Assembly: GCA_038249115.1 (NCBI GenBank)
Contig: JBBRWQ010000075.1
Location: 1 to 16,018 of the forward strand
Length of the DNA stretch: 16,018 nucleotides
DNA from: UBA4719 sp038249115
Lineage (GTDB): Bacteria > Actinomycetota > Actinomycetes > Actinomycetales > Dermatophilaceae
Direction: 5' to 3'
The position numbers and the translations under genes were made by a program. Under the pieces are notes generated by a model. It did no database searches and was not told the DNA's origin. It was given only the letters and a program-made list of their open reading frames with translations. Positions 7,384 to 13,861 of this stretch are shown one piece after another. Within the stretch, counting starts at the first letter, position 1, and the number at the start of each line of letters is the position of its first letter.

Positions 7384-8978
7384 CCACCTCACGCGAGCGC
7401 ACCCGCGTCAAGGCGCTGCGGGCGCTGGGGCTGCTCGACCAGCCGAGGCAGGAGCGCTTCCGCCGGATCGTGGATCGTGCGCAGCATCAGCTGGACGTGC
7501 CGGTGGCCTACCTCAATCTCGTCGACGAGACGCGGCTGTGGGTCGTGGCCTGCACCGGCTCGACCGACCCCGAACTGGATCGCGACACGTCGTTCTGCCA
7601 CTTCGTCGTCGTCGACGCCGCCCCGGTGCTCGTCGGCGACGCTTCCACGGACCCGCGATTCTGTGACAATCCGCTCGTCGTCGGCCCTCCCAGCCTGCGC
7701 GCCTACGCCGGCTACCCGCTGCGCTGGGACGGGCAGGTTGTGGGAACGCTGTGTGCCTTCGACGTCGTGCCGCGCACGTGGAGCCGCGCGGACCTTGAAG
7801 TCCTGGCCGACCTGTCCGCGTGGGCCGAGCTCGAGCTCGGCGCCGAGGAGGTGCAGCGCCGGCTGGCGGCCGGTGAGCTGGCCCAGCGGCTCACAGACTC
7901 CGTGCTGCGTTCGGCGGGCGACGGGATCTGCGCGACTGACGGGGAGGGCCGGCTGGCGCTCGTCAACCCCGCGGCGTGCGACCTGCTCGCGGCACCGGCC
8001 GAACAGCTGCTTGGCCAGCCGCTGCACGAGTTGCTGCACCCCCAGGACAGCTCGTGCAACGACGGCGGCTGTGCGCTGGGCGCGGCGCTGCGTGACGAGC
8101 AGGTGCTCGTCGGCGTGGACGACGCCTTCCGTCGGCAGGACGGTGAGGTCTTCCTGGTGCAGCTCTCGTTTGCGCCGTTGCGGCAGGACGACCGGACGGC
8201 CGGCGCAGTGCTGGTCTTCCAAGATGTCAGCCAGCGGCGGGAGGTGGAGCGGCTCAAGGACGAGTTCGTCTCGGTGGTGAGCCACGAGCTTCGCACCCCG
8301 CTGACCTCGATGCGCGGCTCGCTCGGCCTCCTCGCTGCCGGGGTCGTCGCCGAGCTGCCGCCCGAGGCGCAGTCGCTTGTCGACGTCGCCCTCACCAACA
8401 CCAACCGCCTCAGTCGGCTCGTGGCCGACATCCTCGATCTCGAGCGCCTGTCCGCCGGGCAGATGCACGTCGTACGCCGTCCTCACCGGCTGAGCGACCT
8501 GGTCGCGCTGGCGCTTGCAGCCGTAGAAGGGGTGGCCGCTCAGGCCGGCGTCCGGCTGGAGCAGGAGACCTCCGACGACGTCTGCTGGGGCGATGCCGAC
8601 CGCCTCGCCCAGGTGCTCGTCAACCTCCTGGGAAACGCCATCCACTTCAGCCACTCCGGCAGCGCGGTCTGCGTCACCGCCCGGATGCAAGAGGGCGAGA
8701 TCCGCTTCGAAGTGTGCGACAAGGGCCGCGGTATCCCGCCCGACCGGCTCGAGCAGGTCTTCGAGCGCTTCGCGCAGGTCGACGTGAGCGATGCCCGCGA
8801 GAAGCAGGGCAGCGGCCTCGGGCTCGCCATCTGCCAAAGCATCGTGCACGCGCACGGCGGCCGCATCGACGTCGACAGCGTCCTCGGGCAGGGTTCCACG
8901 TTCACGGTCGTGCTGCCGCAGCGCAGGCCTCGGAACGGGCCGTGGCCCGGCCCCCTACGGCGTGAGGAGGAGGAGTGA
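7380..8978 (+). CDS. Soluble GAF-PAS sensor histidine kinase
   Basis: A 532-residue kinase with no membrane helix, so it senses something in the cytoplasm. Domains in order: GAF (about 18-158; SFCHFVVVDAAPVLVGDA at 71-88 and RAYAGYPL at 107-114), PAS (about 168-288; ATDGEGRLALVNPAA), HisKA with phospho-acceptor H302 in SHELRTP, and an HATPase domain (about 400-515) with N-box N415/N419, G1 box DKGRGIP (447-453) and G2 box GSGLGLAI (477-484). All catalytic motifs are intact. The GAF is of the type found in many actinobacterial and cyanobacterial soluble sensors; the PAS has two cysteines (C226, C231) of unknown importance. The start GTG overlaps the previous stop (GTGA) and its own stop overlaps the next start. 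The ligand is unknown. It carries no receiver of its own, which suits phosphotransfer to the separate receivers in this operon. Confidence 0.93.
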   Translation: MTTSRERTRVKALRALGLLDQPRQERFRRIVDRAQHQLDVPVAYLNLVDETRLWVVACTGSTDPELDRDTSFCHFVVVDAAPVLVGDASTDPRFCDNPLVVGPPSLRAYAGYPLRWDGQVVGTLCAFDVVPRTWSRADLEVLADLSAWAELELGAEEVQRRLAAGELAQRLTDSVLRSAGDGICATDGEGRLALVNPAACDLLAAPAEQLLGQPLHELLHPQDSSCNDGGCALGAALRDEQVLVGVDDAFRRQDGEVFLVQLSFAPLRQDDRTAGAVLVFQDVSQRREVERLKDEFVSVVSHELRTPLTSMRGSLGLLAAGVVAELPPEAQSLVDVALTNTNRLSRLVADILDLERLSAGQMHVVRRPHRLSDLVALALAAVEGVAAQAGVRLEQETSDDVCWGDADRLAQVLVNLLGNAIHFSHSGSAVCVTARMQEGEIRFEVCDKGRGIPPDRLEQVFERFAQVDVSDAREKQGSGLGLAICQSIVHAHGGRIDVDSVLGQGSTFTVVLPQRRPRNGPWPGPLRREEEE

Positions 8979-9352
8979 CGCGCTGCGTGCTCGTCGTCGA
9001 CGACGAGCCGGACATCCGCGCAGTCGCCCGACTCAGCCTCGAGCGAGTCGGCGGCATGCGGGTGATCGAGGCGTCCTCCGGTATGGAGGCGCTGGAGATG
9101 GTTGCCGCCTCCCAGCCGGACGCGGTGCTTCTCGACGTGATGATGCCTCTCGTCGACGGCCCGACAACGTATGCGCTGCTGCAGGCCGACCCGCGCACCC
9201 GCGCCATCCCGGTACTCCTGCTCACGGCACGGTCCGACGCCACCGAGCGAGAGCGGTGGCTGGCCGAGGGCGTGTGTGGCGTGCTGGCGAAGCCCTTCGA
9301 CCCGATGGAGCTGCCGCGTCTGGTGTCCGAGGCGCTGGGATGGGGACCATGA
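8975..9352 (+). CDS. Stand-alone response regulator receiver
   Basis: A 125-residue CheY-like protein consisting of a receiver domain only. Acidic pocket D9-D10-E11, phosphoacceptor D54 in LLDVMMPLVDGP, T84 in LLLTARSD and K106 in AKPFDP are all present, so it should accept phosphate. It has no output domain, which makes it either a phosphorelay intermediate (a Spo0F-like role) or a phosphate sink. The GTG start lies inside the stop of the kinase (GTGA) and is preceded by GAGGAGG within the kinase C-terminus. It lies between the kinase and the HPt gene, in the order expected for a His-Asp-His relay. Confidence 0.93.
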   Translation: MTRCVLVVDDEPDIRAVARLSLERVGGMRVIEASSGMEALEMVAASQPDAVLLDVMMPLVDGPTTYALLQADPRTRAIPVLLLTARSDATERERWLAEGVCGVLAKPFDPMELPRLVSEALGWGP

Positions 9353-9642
9353 CCGACGCGGTGGACGGTTTCCTGGTCGAGATGTGGGAGCGGTACCGGT
9401 ACCTCGCCGACCAGCGCGTAGCGGCACTCGAGCGGTACGTCGAGGCAGGGGGTGGAGACCGTTCGGGCGCTGCGCTGGCCGATGAGGCCGAGTCCGCCGC
9501 CCACAAGCTGGTCGGCGCGTTGGGCAGCTACCGCCGGCCCGGATCGGAGCAGGCCGCGGTTGTCGAGCGGCTGGTGCAGTCACGCGCTCCGCTCGAGCAG
9601 GTGGCTGCGGCCGTGAGCGAACTACGCCGGCTGGTCGGCTGA
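9349..9642 (+). CDS. Stand-alone HPt (histidine phosphotransfer) protein
   Basis: A 97-residue mostly helical protein. The signature A-A-H52-K-L-V-G-A-L-G-S-Y (50-61) matches the HPt consensus HxLxGxxxxxG around the phospho-accepting histidine, with the lysine directly after it as in functional HPt domains. The ATG overlaps the receiver stop (ATGA) and follows GGGATGGGG. The same frame stays open for about 180 codons upstream, but only as antisense-like Arg/Ala-rich sequence over the kinase gene, so the longer reading is rejected. It most probably shuttles phosphate between the stand-alone receiver and the receiver fused to the glycosyltransferase. The family is divergent and easily missed by automatic annotation. 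Confidence 0.82.
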   Translation: MTDAVDGFLVEMWERYRYLADQRVAALERYVEAGGGDRSGAALADEAESAAHKLVGALGSYRRPGSEQAAVVERLVQSRAPLEQVAAAVSELRRLVG

Positions 9643-9894
9643 ACCCCTGGTCTCGGCGCAGCCTCAACGGGCGGCTCCTGAGCTGGTTCATGGCCCCAAC
9701 GCCAGGGCTTACGGCGTCGGCCAGCGTTTCCCCTGTCGCCGTCGTCCAGGCCCAGGGCGGCCACACGGGAACGGTTCGATCTCGACGATGACCCCAATGA
9801 CAACTGGACGTGGATGAAGCCGGCGCAGTTAAGGCCAGACGAACTGCGTGACAGAGCGTGCTCTCAGATCGAGGTGGTTTGGATGCTGACGCGG
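9643..9894 (+). pseudogene. Non-coding tail with a possible gene remnant
   Basis: No intact gene is seen after the HPt stop. From about 9760 one forward frame reads TRERFDLDDDPNDNWTWMKP, then AQLRPDELRDRA, up to a stop near 9912. This acidic, Trp-containing stretch looks like real protein sequence but has no upstream start or recognisable family. It directly abuts the 3' end of the decayed dehydrogenase on the other strand. I regard it as a short remnant. Confidence 0.25.
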
Positions 9895-10345
9895 TGTCGA
9901 TCGCGGGCCTGATCTCGCCCTTCGTCGCCAGCTCACCGAGGGAGACCAGGTCTTCGTGACGGAGTTTCGGTGTCCCGTCGTCGACCGAGATGCAGCCCCC
10001 TCCGGGAACCAGCACTTGCCGGCACCGCCGAAGGGCAGCGGAGCTCTTTCTTTTGCCGCCGGCGTCGAAGATCAGGTCGTAACGCTCTTTCCTGTCGGTG
10101 TAGTCCTCACCGGTGTAGTCGACTACCGTCGAGGCGCCGAGCGATCCCAGCACACATACCGCGCGTATGTCCTGAAGCGGTGTCGATTGAAGCCGAATAC
10201 CCGGTCACCCACCTCGAATGACCCGACGTCCGGTCCGACCGAATCCACTTCCCCTGACAGCACCATGCCGAGTACCGGTTGTCTTGGCGCGTTCCAGCCC
10301 AGTGCGAGCCTCCCCATGATCCGGTAGGCGGGAGTTAGCCTCAGG
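9895..10345 (-). pseudogene. MDR-family (zinc-type alcohol dehydrogenase/quinone oxidoreductase) remnant with internal deletion
   Basis: Read on the minus strand, bases about 10345-10150 give LALGWNAPRQPVLGMVLSGE, then VDSVGPDVGSFEVGDRVFGF and NRHRFRTYARYVC, the GroES-like N-terminal part of medium-chain dehydrogenase/reductases. Immediately afterwards, in another frame, bases about 10153-9895 give LGSLGASTVVDYTGEDYTDR, RYDLIFDAGGK, RRCRQVLVPGGGCISVDDG and ATKGEIRPAID, the later nucleotide-binding and C-terminal part. The region normally between them, including the Gly-rich nucleotide-binding motif, is missing, as are the first 50 or so residues and the last 20-25. Both ends and the middle are damaged, so it cannot work. 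The minus-strand open frame continues far to the left (to 8540), but only as antisense over the kinase operon. Confidence 0.72.
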
Positions 10346-10353
10346 CCCCGGTT

Positions 10354-10440
10354 TCAGACGAACTCCGTGAGTGAGACGTTGTTGCCTAGGGGATCCACCC
10401 GCTGGATTGTCACCTCGGAGTTACGCCGAGAGGCGACGCC
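10354..10440 (-). pseudogene. Possible 3' remnant of a VOC/glyoxalase-type gene
   Basis: On the minus strand a frame ending at TGA (10356-10354) reads SEVTIQRVDPLGNNVSLTEF, which resembles the C-terminus of vicinal-oxygen-chelate family proteins ('DPxGNxxxLxEF'). Only about 30 codons are present and the rest is absent. Low confidence. Confidence 0.2.
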
Positions 10441-10444
10441 ACCC

Positions 10445-10636
10445 CTAGCGAAAATAGTCACCGCCTCCCATGATGTTCGGGTTCCTGGCTGCTGTCTCGG
10501 GATGGGCAGCGCCCTCGACCTTCTTCATGGGCTGGCCATGCTGGCTATTGCGTACGTGGGTACCGCTGCGCCTGTGGCGGTAGATAGCAGCAGCGAGGGC
10601 TAGCAGTAGTACCGCACCAAGAACAGACCAGAACAT
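10445..10636 (-). CDS. Small single-helix membrane protein, 63 aa
   Basis: Starts at ATG (10636-10634), preceded by AGAGGAG at about 6-7 bases, a strong ribosome binding site; this decides the start over the longer upstream frame, whose sequence is Arg/Ser-rich and not protein-like. The product has one N-terminal hydrophobic helix (FWSVLGAVLLLALAAAIYR, residues 2-20), then a basic, polar tail ending MGGGDYFR. The positive RHRR cluster right after the helix predicts the N-terminus outside and the tail in the cytoplasm. No family is recognised. It lies 227 bases from the cupin gene on the same strand and may or may not share its transcript. Confidence 0.55.
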   Translation of the reverse strand: MFWSVLGAVLLLALAAAIYRHRRSGTHVRNSQHGQPMKKVEGAAHPETAARNPNIMGGGDYFR

Positions 10637-10863
10637 GATGGACTCCTCTTTCGGGTTGGACGAGTCGGTGCCTGTGTGCAGGTAGCAGGCGATCTGAGTC
10701 GTTTCTGAGGGTTGTAGTACCACATCTGATGCCATATCTGCAGTGGGGGATCTTCGTTGTCGCCGTGGGATTCGAGCCACGCTGTTGAGCGACGCGAGCG
10801 GCAACTTCGGCAGGCTTACATGACCAGTCATCGGCAGGAGCGCGCCCAACGCGGCGCCGGTTG

Positions 10864-11235
10864 TTAGCTGCCGGTTCGGCCGCCGGCCGCCTGTTCGTGC
10901 TTGACGACATCGACCGAGATCTCGATCGCCGGAACCGCCCCCCTGTTCTCGAGCCAGTGGACGGTGTTCCGGTCCTCGGGCCAGCCGGCACCCGGCCCGT
11001 AGTCTGTGGCGGTCCCATCTCGATGGTCGGTGATCGTTCCCTGCAGCACGTAGACCGTCCCCGGTCTCCCATTGTGGTCGTGAACCGGGCCGAACACTCC
11101 TCCCGGCTCGATGGTCACCATTCGCATCCGAAGCTGGCGCCCTTCCATGCCCTCAATCTCGGGACCGAGATCAACCGTGGCCAGCAGTTCTACCGCGACA
11201 CCCTTCGTCTCCGGCGCAACCTGTTCATTGCTCAT
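10864..11235 (-). CDS. Cupin-domain protein
   Basis: A 123-residue single-domain cupin (small beta-barrel). The first cupin motif is G-P-V-H52-D-H54-N-G-R-P-G-T-V-Y-V-L-Q-G (49-66), with the two metal-binding histidines present; the usual glutamate position is occupied by T60 or V61, so the metal site is atypical. H93 in RNTVHWLEN fits the last histidine of motif 2. ATG at 11235 has GAGAGGAGA at 6-8 bases, a clear ribosome binding site. Proteins of this kind range from small oxygenases to sugar isomerases and stress-related binders; no substrate can be assigned. It is transcribed away from the dprE1 cluster, with a perfect palindrome between them. Confidence 0.82.
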   Translation of the reverse strand: MSNEQVAPETKGVAVELLATVDLGPEIEGMEGRQLRMRMVTIEPGGVFGPVHDHNGRPGTVYVLQGTITDHRDGTATDYGPGAGWPEDRNTVHWLENRGAVPAIEISVDVVKHEQAAGGRTGS

Positions 11236-11425
11236 CGGCTCTCCTCTCTGTGTGAGGCCGCCTACCGCCGCTGGCGGGTCTCCCGGGTTCGCTCAGCGAG
11301 GTTCCCCAAGCCAGGCGGGCGTGACTGGATTGTCCACCCTCACGGGAGCCCTCGTCCGCGAGGCACGCACGAGGAGGATCCGCTCATCGTAAGTCCGGCC
11401 GGATCATCACGTGCATAACCCCGAA

Positions 11426-11441
11426 GAGCGGACGTCCGCTC
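11426..11441. promoter_or_regulatory. Perfect 16-base palindrome in a divergent intergenic region
   Basis: GAGCGGAC|GTCCGCTC is exactly self-complementary. It lies between the leftward cupin gene and the rightward small ORF/dprE1 genes. The core CGGACGT recurs at 11454-11460, 25 bases to the right, and a 10-base palindrome TCCGGCCGGA sits at 11394-11403. The arrangement suits an operator for a dimeric (for example TetR-type) repressor; no cognate regulator is encoded in the window. Confidence 0.45.
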
Positions 11442-11493
11442 ATCAAGCAGATCCGGACGTGTCTTCGTGACTGTCTTGAAGGTAACGTGGCGT

Positions 11494-11631
11494 GTGCCCT
11501 TTCCCTATCTCAACCTGAACGTGGCCAACGGCATCGCGGGCAGCGCTGTGTGGCGGGCACTGCGCGCTGGACCCGGCACGTACACGCCACCGGTGCGCGG
11601 CTTCCTGGACGCACTGTTCGCCTCACCCTGA
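11494..11631 (+). CDS. Unrecognised small ORF or 3' gene remnant, 45 aa
   Basis: A GTG-started frame reads PFPYLNLNVANGIAGSAVWR, then ALRAGPGTYTPPVRGFLDAL and FASP. The composition is protein-like (ANGIAG, GPGTYTPPVRGF) and contrasts with the Arg-rich alternative frame. GAAGG at 11478-11482 is a marginal ribosome binding site. No family is recognised, and it could be the last exon-like scrap of a lost gene. It ends 80 bases before dprE1. Confidence 0.3.
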   Translation: MPFPYLNLNVANGIAGSAVWRALRAGPGTYTPPVRGFLDALFASP

Positions 11632-11698
11632 CCTGGGCTGAGCAGCGAGGCAGGCGCTACCGCGCTGCTCGCCAGATAGAGTCGTCTGGATCGCCAGC

Positions 11699-11706
11699 GG
11701 AGGAGG
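11699..11706 (+). promoter_or_regulatory. Ribosome binding site of dprE1
   Basis: GGAGGAGG, 5 bases before the ATG at 11712. It fixes the dprE1 start there rather than at GTG 11487, whose extra 75 codons are Arg/Gly-rich and absent from the family. Confidence 0.75.
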
Positions 11707-11711
11707 AATCG

Positions 11712-13058
11712 ATGGATGGACGCCGCCTGCTGACGGGGTGGGGTGGGACCAGCCCAAGCGTCGCAACGGTCCACTCGGCCGGGGACGATGCCACCCTTGT
11801 TCGCCTGGTCACTGAGGCCGGTCGGCGTGGGGTTCTGGCCCGAGGGCTGGGCCGCAGCTATGGCGATGCCGCCCAGAACGGGGGCGGGACGGTGGTGGAC
11901 ATGACCACCCGCGACCGCGTCTTGTCGGTGGACGCCGCTTCTGCGCTGGTCGAGGTCGAAGCCGGTGTCAGCCTCGACCACCTGATGCAGGTCCTCCTGC
12001 CCCTGGGACTTTTCGTGCCGGTCTCCCCGGGTACGCGGCAGGTGACAGTCGGGGGGGCGATCGCCGCCGATATCCACGGGAAGAACCACCACGTGGACGG
12101 CAGCTTCGGAACTCATGTTGTTGCCATGGACCTGTTGTGCGCTGATGGCTCGATCCGCCACCTGACCCCTGCGTCGGAGCTCTTCTGGGCCACCGTCGGG
12201 GGCATGGGCCTGACCGGTCTGGTGCTGCGCGCGACCGTGAGGATGAAGAAGGTCGAGTCGGCCCACTGCCTGGTGGACACCGAGCGTTGTACGGACCTTG
12301 ACGACCTGCTGGGGCGGATGGCCGAGGGCGACCACCGCTACACCTACTCCGTGGCCTGGATCGACTGCCTTGCCCGAGGCTCCTCCCTGGGGCGCTCGGT
12401 CCTGACGCGGGGCTGGTCAGCCACCCTCGAGCAGCTGCCCCGCCGGCTTCGCGACCATCCGCTGGACTTCCGACCCAGGCAGCTGGCGGTGGCGCCGCCG
12501 GTCTTTCCGAGCGGTCTGTTGAACCGGGCGACGGTCGCTGCCTTCAACGAGACGTGGTATCGCAAGGCCCCGCGTGAGCGCCGCGGCGAGATCCAGGGCA
12601 TCGCGGCGTTCTTCCATCCGCTGGACGCCGTGGCGCGCTGGAACCGCATCTACGGGCCGAGGGGCTTTCTGCAGTATCAGTTCGTCGTGCCTTTCGGCGC
12701 CGAGGACACCCTGCGCCGGTGCCTGGAGATGCTCAGCGAGGCTGGTCAGGCCTCGTTCCTGGCGGTGCTTAAGCGGTTCGGGCCGTCGAGCCCGGGCCAT
12801 CTTTCGTTTCCGACACCCGGCTGGACCCTGGCCCTTGACGTGCCGATCGGTGCGGGCAACCTGGGCGGGCTGCTCGACCGGCTGGACGACGAGGTCCTGG
12901 CAGCAGGGGGCCGCGAGTACCTCGCCAAGGACTCCCGGCTCCAGGCGTCGGCGATAGCGCGTATGTATCCTCGCCTGGGTGAGTGGCGCGACATAAAACG
13001 GGCCGCGGACCCCGACGGGGTCTTCACCTCCGACCTTGCCAGGAGGCTGGGGCTGTGA
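11712..13058 (+). CDS. dprE1: Decaprenylphosphoryl-beta-D-ribose 2'-oxidase
   Basis: FAD-dependent oxidase of the VAO/PCMH fold that oxidises the 2'-hydroxyl of decaprenylphosphoryl-ribose, the first half of its epimerisation to DPA, the arabinosyl donor for cell-wall arabinan. The 448 residues include ARGLGRSYGD (43-52), SPGTRQVTVGGAIAADIHGK (105-124) and NHHVDGSFGTHV, all matching Mycobacterium tuberculosis DprE1, as well as the late segment LSFPTPGW, then AKDSR with the catalytic-site lysine K406 (K418 in M. tuberculosis) and the C-terminal VFTSDLARRL. The residue equivalent to M. tuberculosis Cys387, the target of covalent benzothiazinones, is alanine here (A374 in WTLALD, against WNICVD). 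The start is set by GGAGGAGG at 5 bases. Its stop overlaps the dprE2 start, so the two subunit-like partners are co-translated. Confidence 0.94.
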   Translation: MDGRRLLTGWGGTSPSVATVHSAGDDATLVRLVTEAGRRGVLARGLGRSYGDAAQNGGGTVVDMTTRDRVLSVDAASALVEVEAGVSLDHLMQVLLPLGLFVPVSPGTRQVTVGGAIAADIHGKNHHVDGSFGTHVVAMDLLCADGSIRHLTPASELFWATVGGMGLTGLVLRATVRMKKVESAHCLVDTERCTDLDDLLGRMAEGDHRYTYSVAWIDCLARGSSLGRSVLTRGWSATLEQLPRRLRDHPLDFRPRQLAVAPPVFPSGLLNRATVAAFNETWYRKAPRERRGEIQGIAAFFHPLDAVARWNRIYGPRGFLQYQFVVPFGAEDTLRRCLEMLSEAGQASFLAVLKRFGPSSPGHLSFPTPGWTLALDVPIGAGNLGGLLDRLDDEVLAAGGREYLAKDSRLQASAIARMYPRLGEWRDIKRAADPDGVFTSDLARRLGL

Positions 13059-13816
13059 AAGACGCAATCGGTAACGTGCAACGGATCGTGGTGCTGGGGG
13101 GAACCTCCGACATCGCCCTGGCCACGGTCGTGAGGCTGACCGAGGGACGCCGCGGGATTCAGGTCACGCTGGCCGCGCGTCCGGGGGAGCGCAGGACGGC
13201 CGCTGCAGCCGCACTGGACGCTCGCGGTATACAGGTCAACGAGGTTGATCTCGAAGCCACCGACCGGACGTCGTATGAGCGCGCCATCAGCTCCATCTTC
13301 GAGACCGGAGGGGACGTCGACGTCGTCATGGTGGCGTTCGGGCTGCTGGGGGACCAGGAGCGTGCGTGGCAGGACGTCGACGCGGCGCTAGAGCTGGTCC
13401 AGGTCAACTACGCGGCGGCAGTTGGCTGCGGCGTGCTCGTGGCCGAGAGACTGCGCGCACAGGGGCACGGCGCGATCATCGCGATGTCATCGGTGGCCGG
13501 CGAGCGGCCCAGGAAGTCGAACTTCGTCTATGGCTCCACCAAGGCCGGGCTGGATGCCTTCTACTCCGGGCTGGGTGACGCGATAGCGGCCGACGGCGTT
13601 CAGGTCCTGGTGGTCCGGCCGGGCTTCGTTCGTAGCAAGATGACCGCCGGGCTCGCTGCCGCTCCGTTGTCCCAGACCCCCGAACAGGTCGCCGAGGTCA
13701 TCGTTGTAGGAATGGCCGGCGGCCGGCTTACGGTGTGGGCGCCTCCCACGATGCGGTGGGTCATGTCAGCTCTGCGGCACCTTCCCCGTCCGGTGTTCAG
13801 GCGATTGCCGCTCTAG
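13055..13816 (+). CDS. dprE2: Decaprenylphosphoryl-2-keto-ribose reductase (SDR family)
   Basis: Short-chain dehydrogenase that reduces the keto intermediate made by DprE1 to decaprenylphosphoryl-arabinose, using NAD(P)H. It has 253 residues with a Rossmann nucleotide loop in the variant form GGTSDIA (15-21), typical of DprE2 rather than the common TGxxxGxG. A catalytic serine (S145/S146 in AMSSVAGE), Y159-x-x-x-K163 and the RPGFVRSKMT segment (188-197) complete the site. A short hydrophobic C-terminal region (APPTMRWVMSAL) may contact the membrane, where the lipid substrate lies. The start is GTG at 13055, overlapping the dprE1 stop (GTGA), with AGGAGG at 8 bases. The longer open frame from 12983 lies inside dprE1 and is rejected. 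Confidence 0.92.
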   Translation: MKDAIGNVQRIVVLGGTSDIALATVVRLTEGRRGIQVTLAARPGERRTAAAAALDARGIQVNEVDLEATDRTSYERAISSIFETGGDVDVVMVAFGLLGDQERAWQDVDAALELVQVNYAAAVGCGVLVAERLRAQGHGAIIAMSSVAGERPRKSNFVYGSTKAGLDAFYSGLGDAIAADGVQVLVVRPGFVRSKMTAGLAAAPLSQTPEQVAEVIVVGMAGGRLTVWAPPTMRWVMSALRHLPRPVFRRLPL

Positions 13817-13836
13817 GCACTGGCCGCAGGGGGAGG

Positions 13837-13855
13837 CCCGGGGAAGGCACCCGGG
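13837..13855. terminator. Candidate bidirectional hairpin between convergent dprE2 and ubiA
   Basis: CCCGG (13837-13841) pairs with CCGGG (13851-13855) across a 9-base loop in the 45-base gap where two convergent transcripts meet. GCACT (13817-13821) and AGTGC (13858-13862) could close an outer stem. No T tract; position is the main argument. Confidence 0.32.
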
Positions 13856-13861
13856 GGAGTG

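Noticed and set aside
7389..8855. Long minus-strand frame of 488 codons opposite the kinase gene
   Set aside because: It mirrors the kinase codon by codon, is rich in His/Arg/Glu/Gln typical of antisense high-GC shadows, and has no motifs.
8791..9348. N-terminal extension of the HPt frame back into the kinase and receiver genes
   Set aside because: The extension is out-of-frame sequence of two certain genes; the ATG at 9349 with an ATGA overlap gives a normal HPt length.
8540..10153. Long minus-strand frame of 537 codons
   Set aside because: Only its first ~86 codons resemble a protein (the dehydrogenase remnant). The rest is antisense to the HPt, receiver and kinase genes and has Arg/Ser/Pro-rich shadow composition.
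11487..11711. Longer dprE1 start at GTG 11487
   Set aside because: The extra 75 residues have no family resemblance, and a strong ribosome binding site precedes the ATG at 11712.
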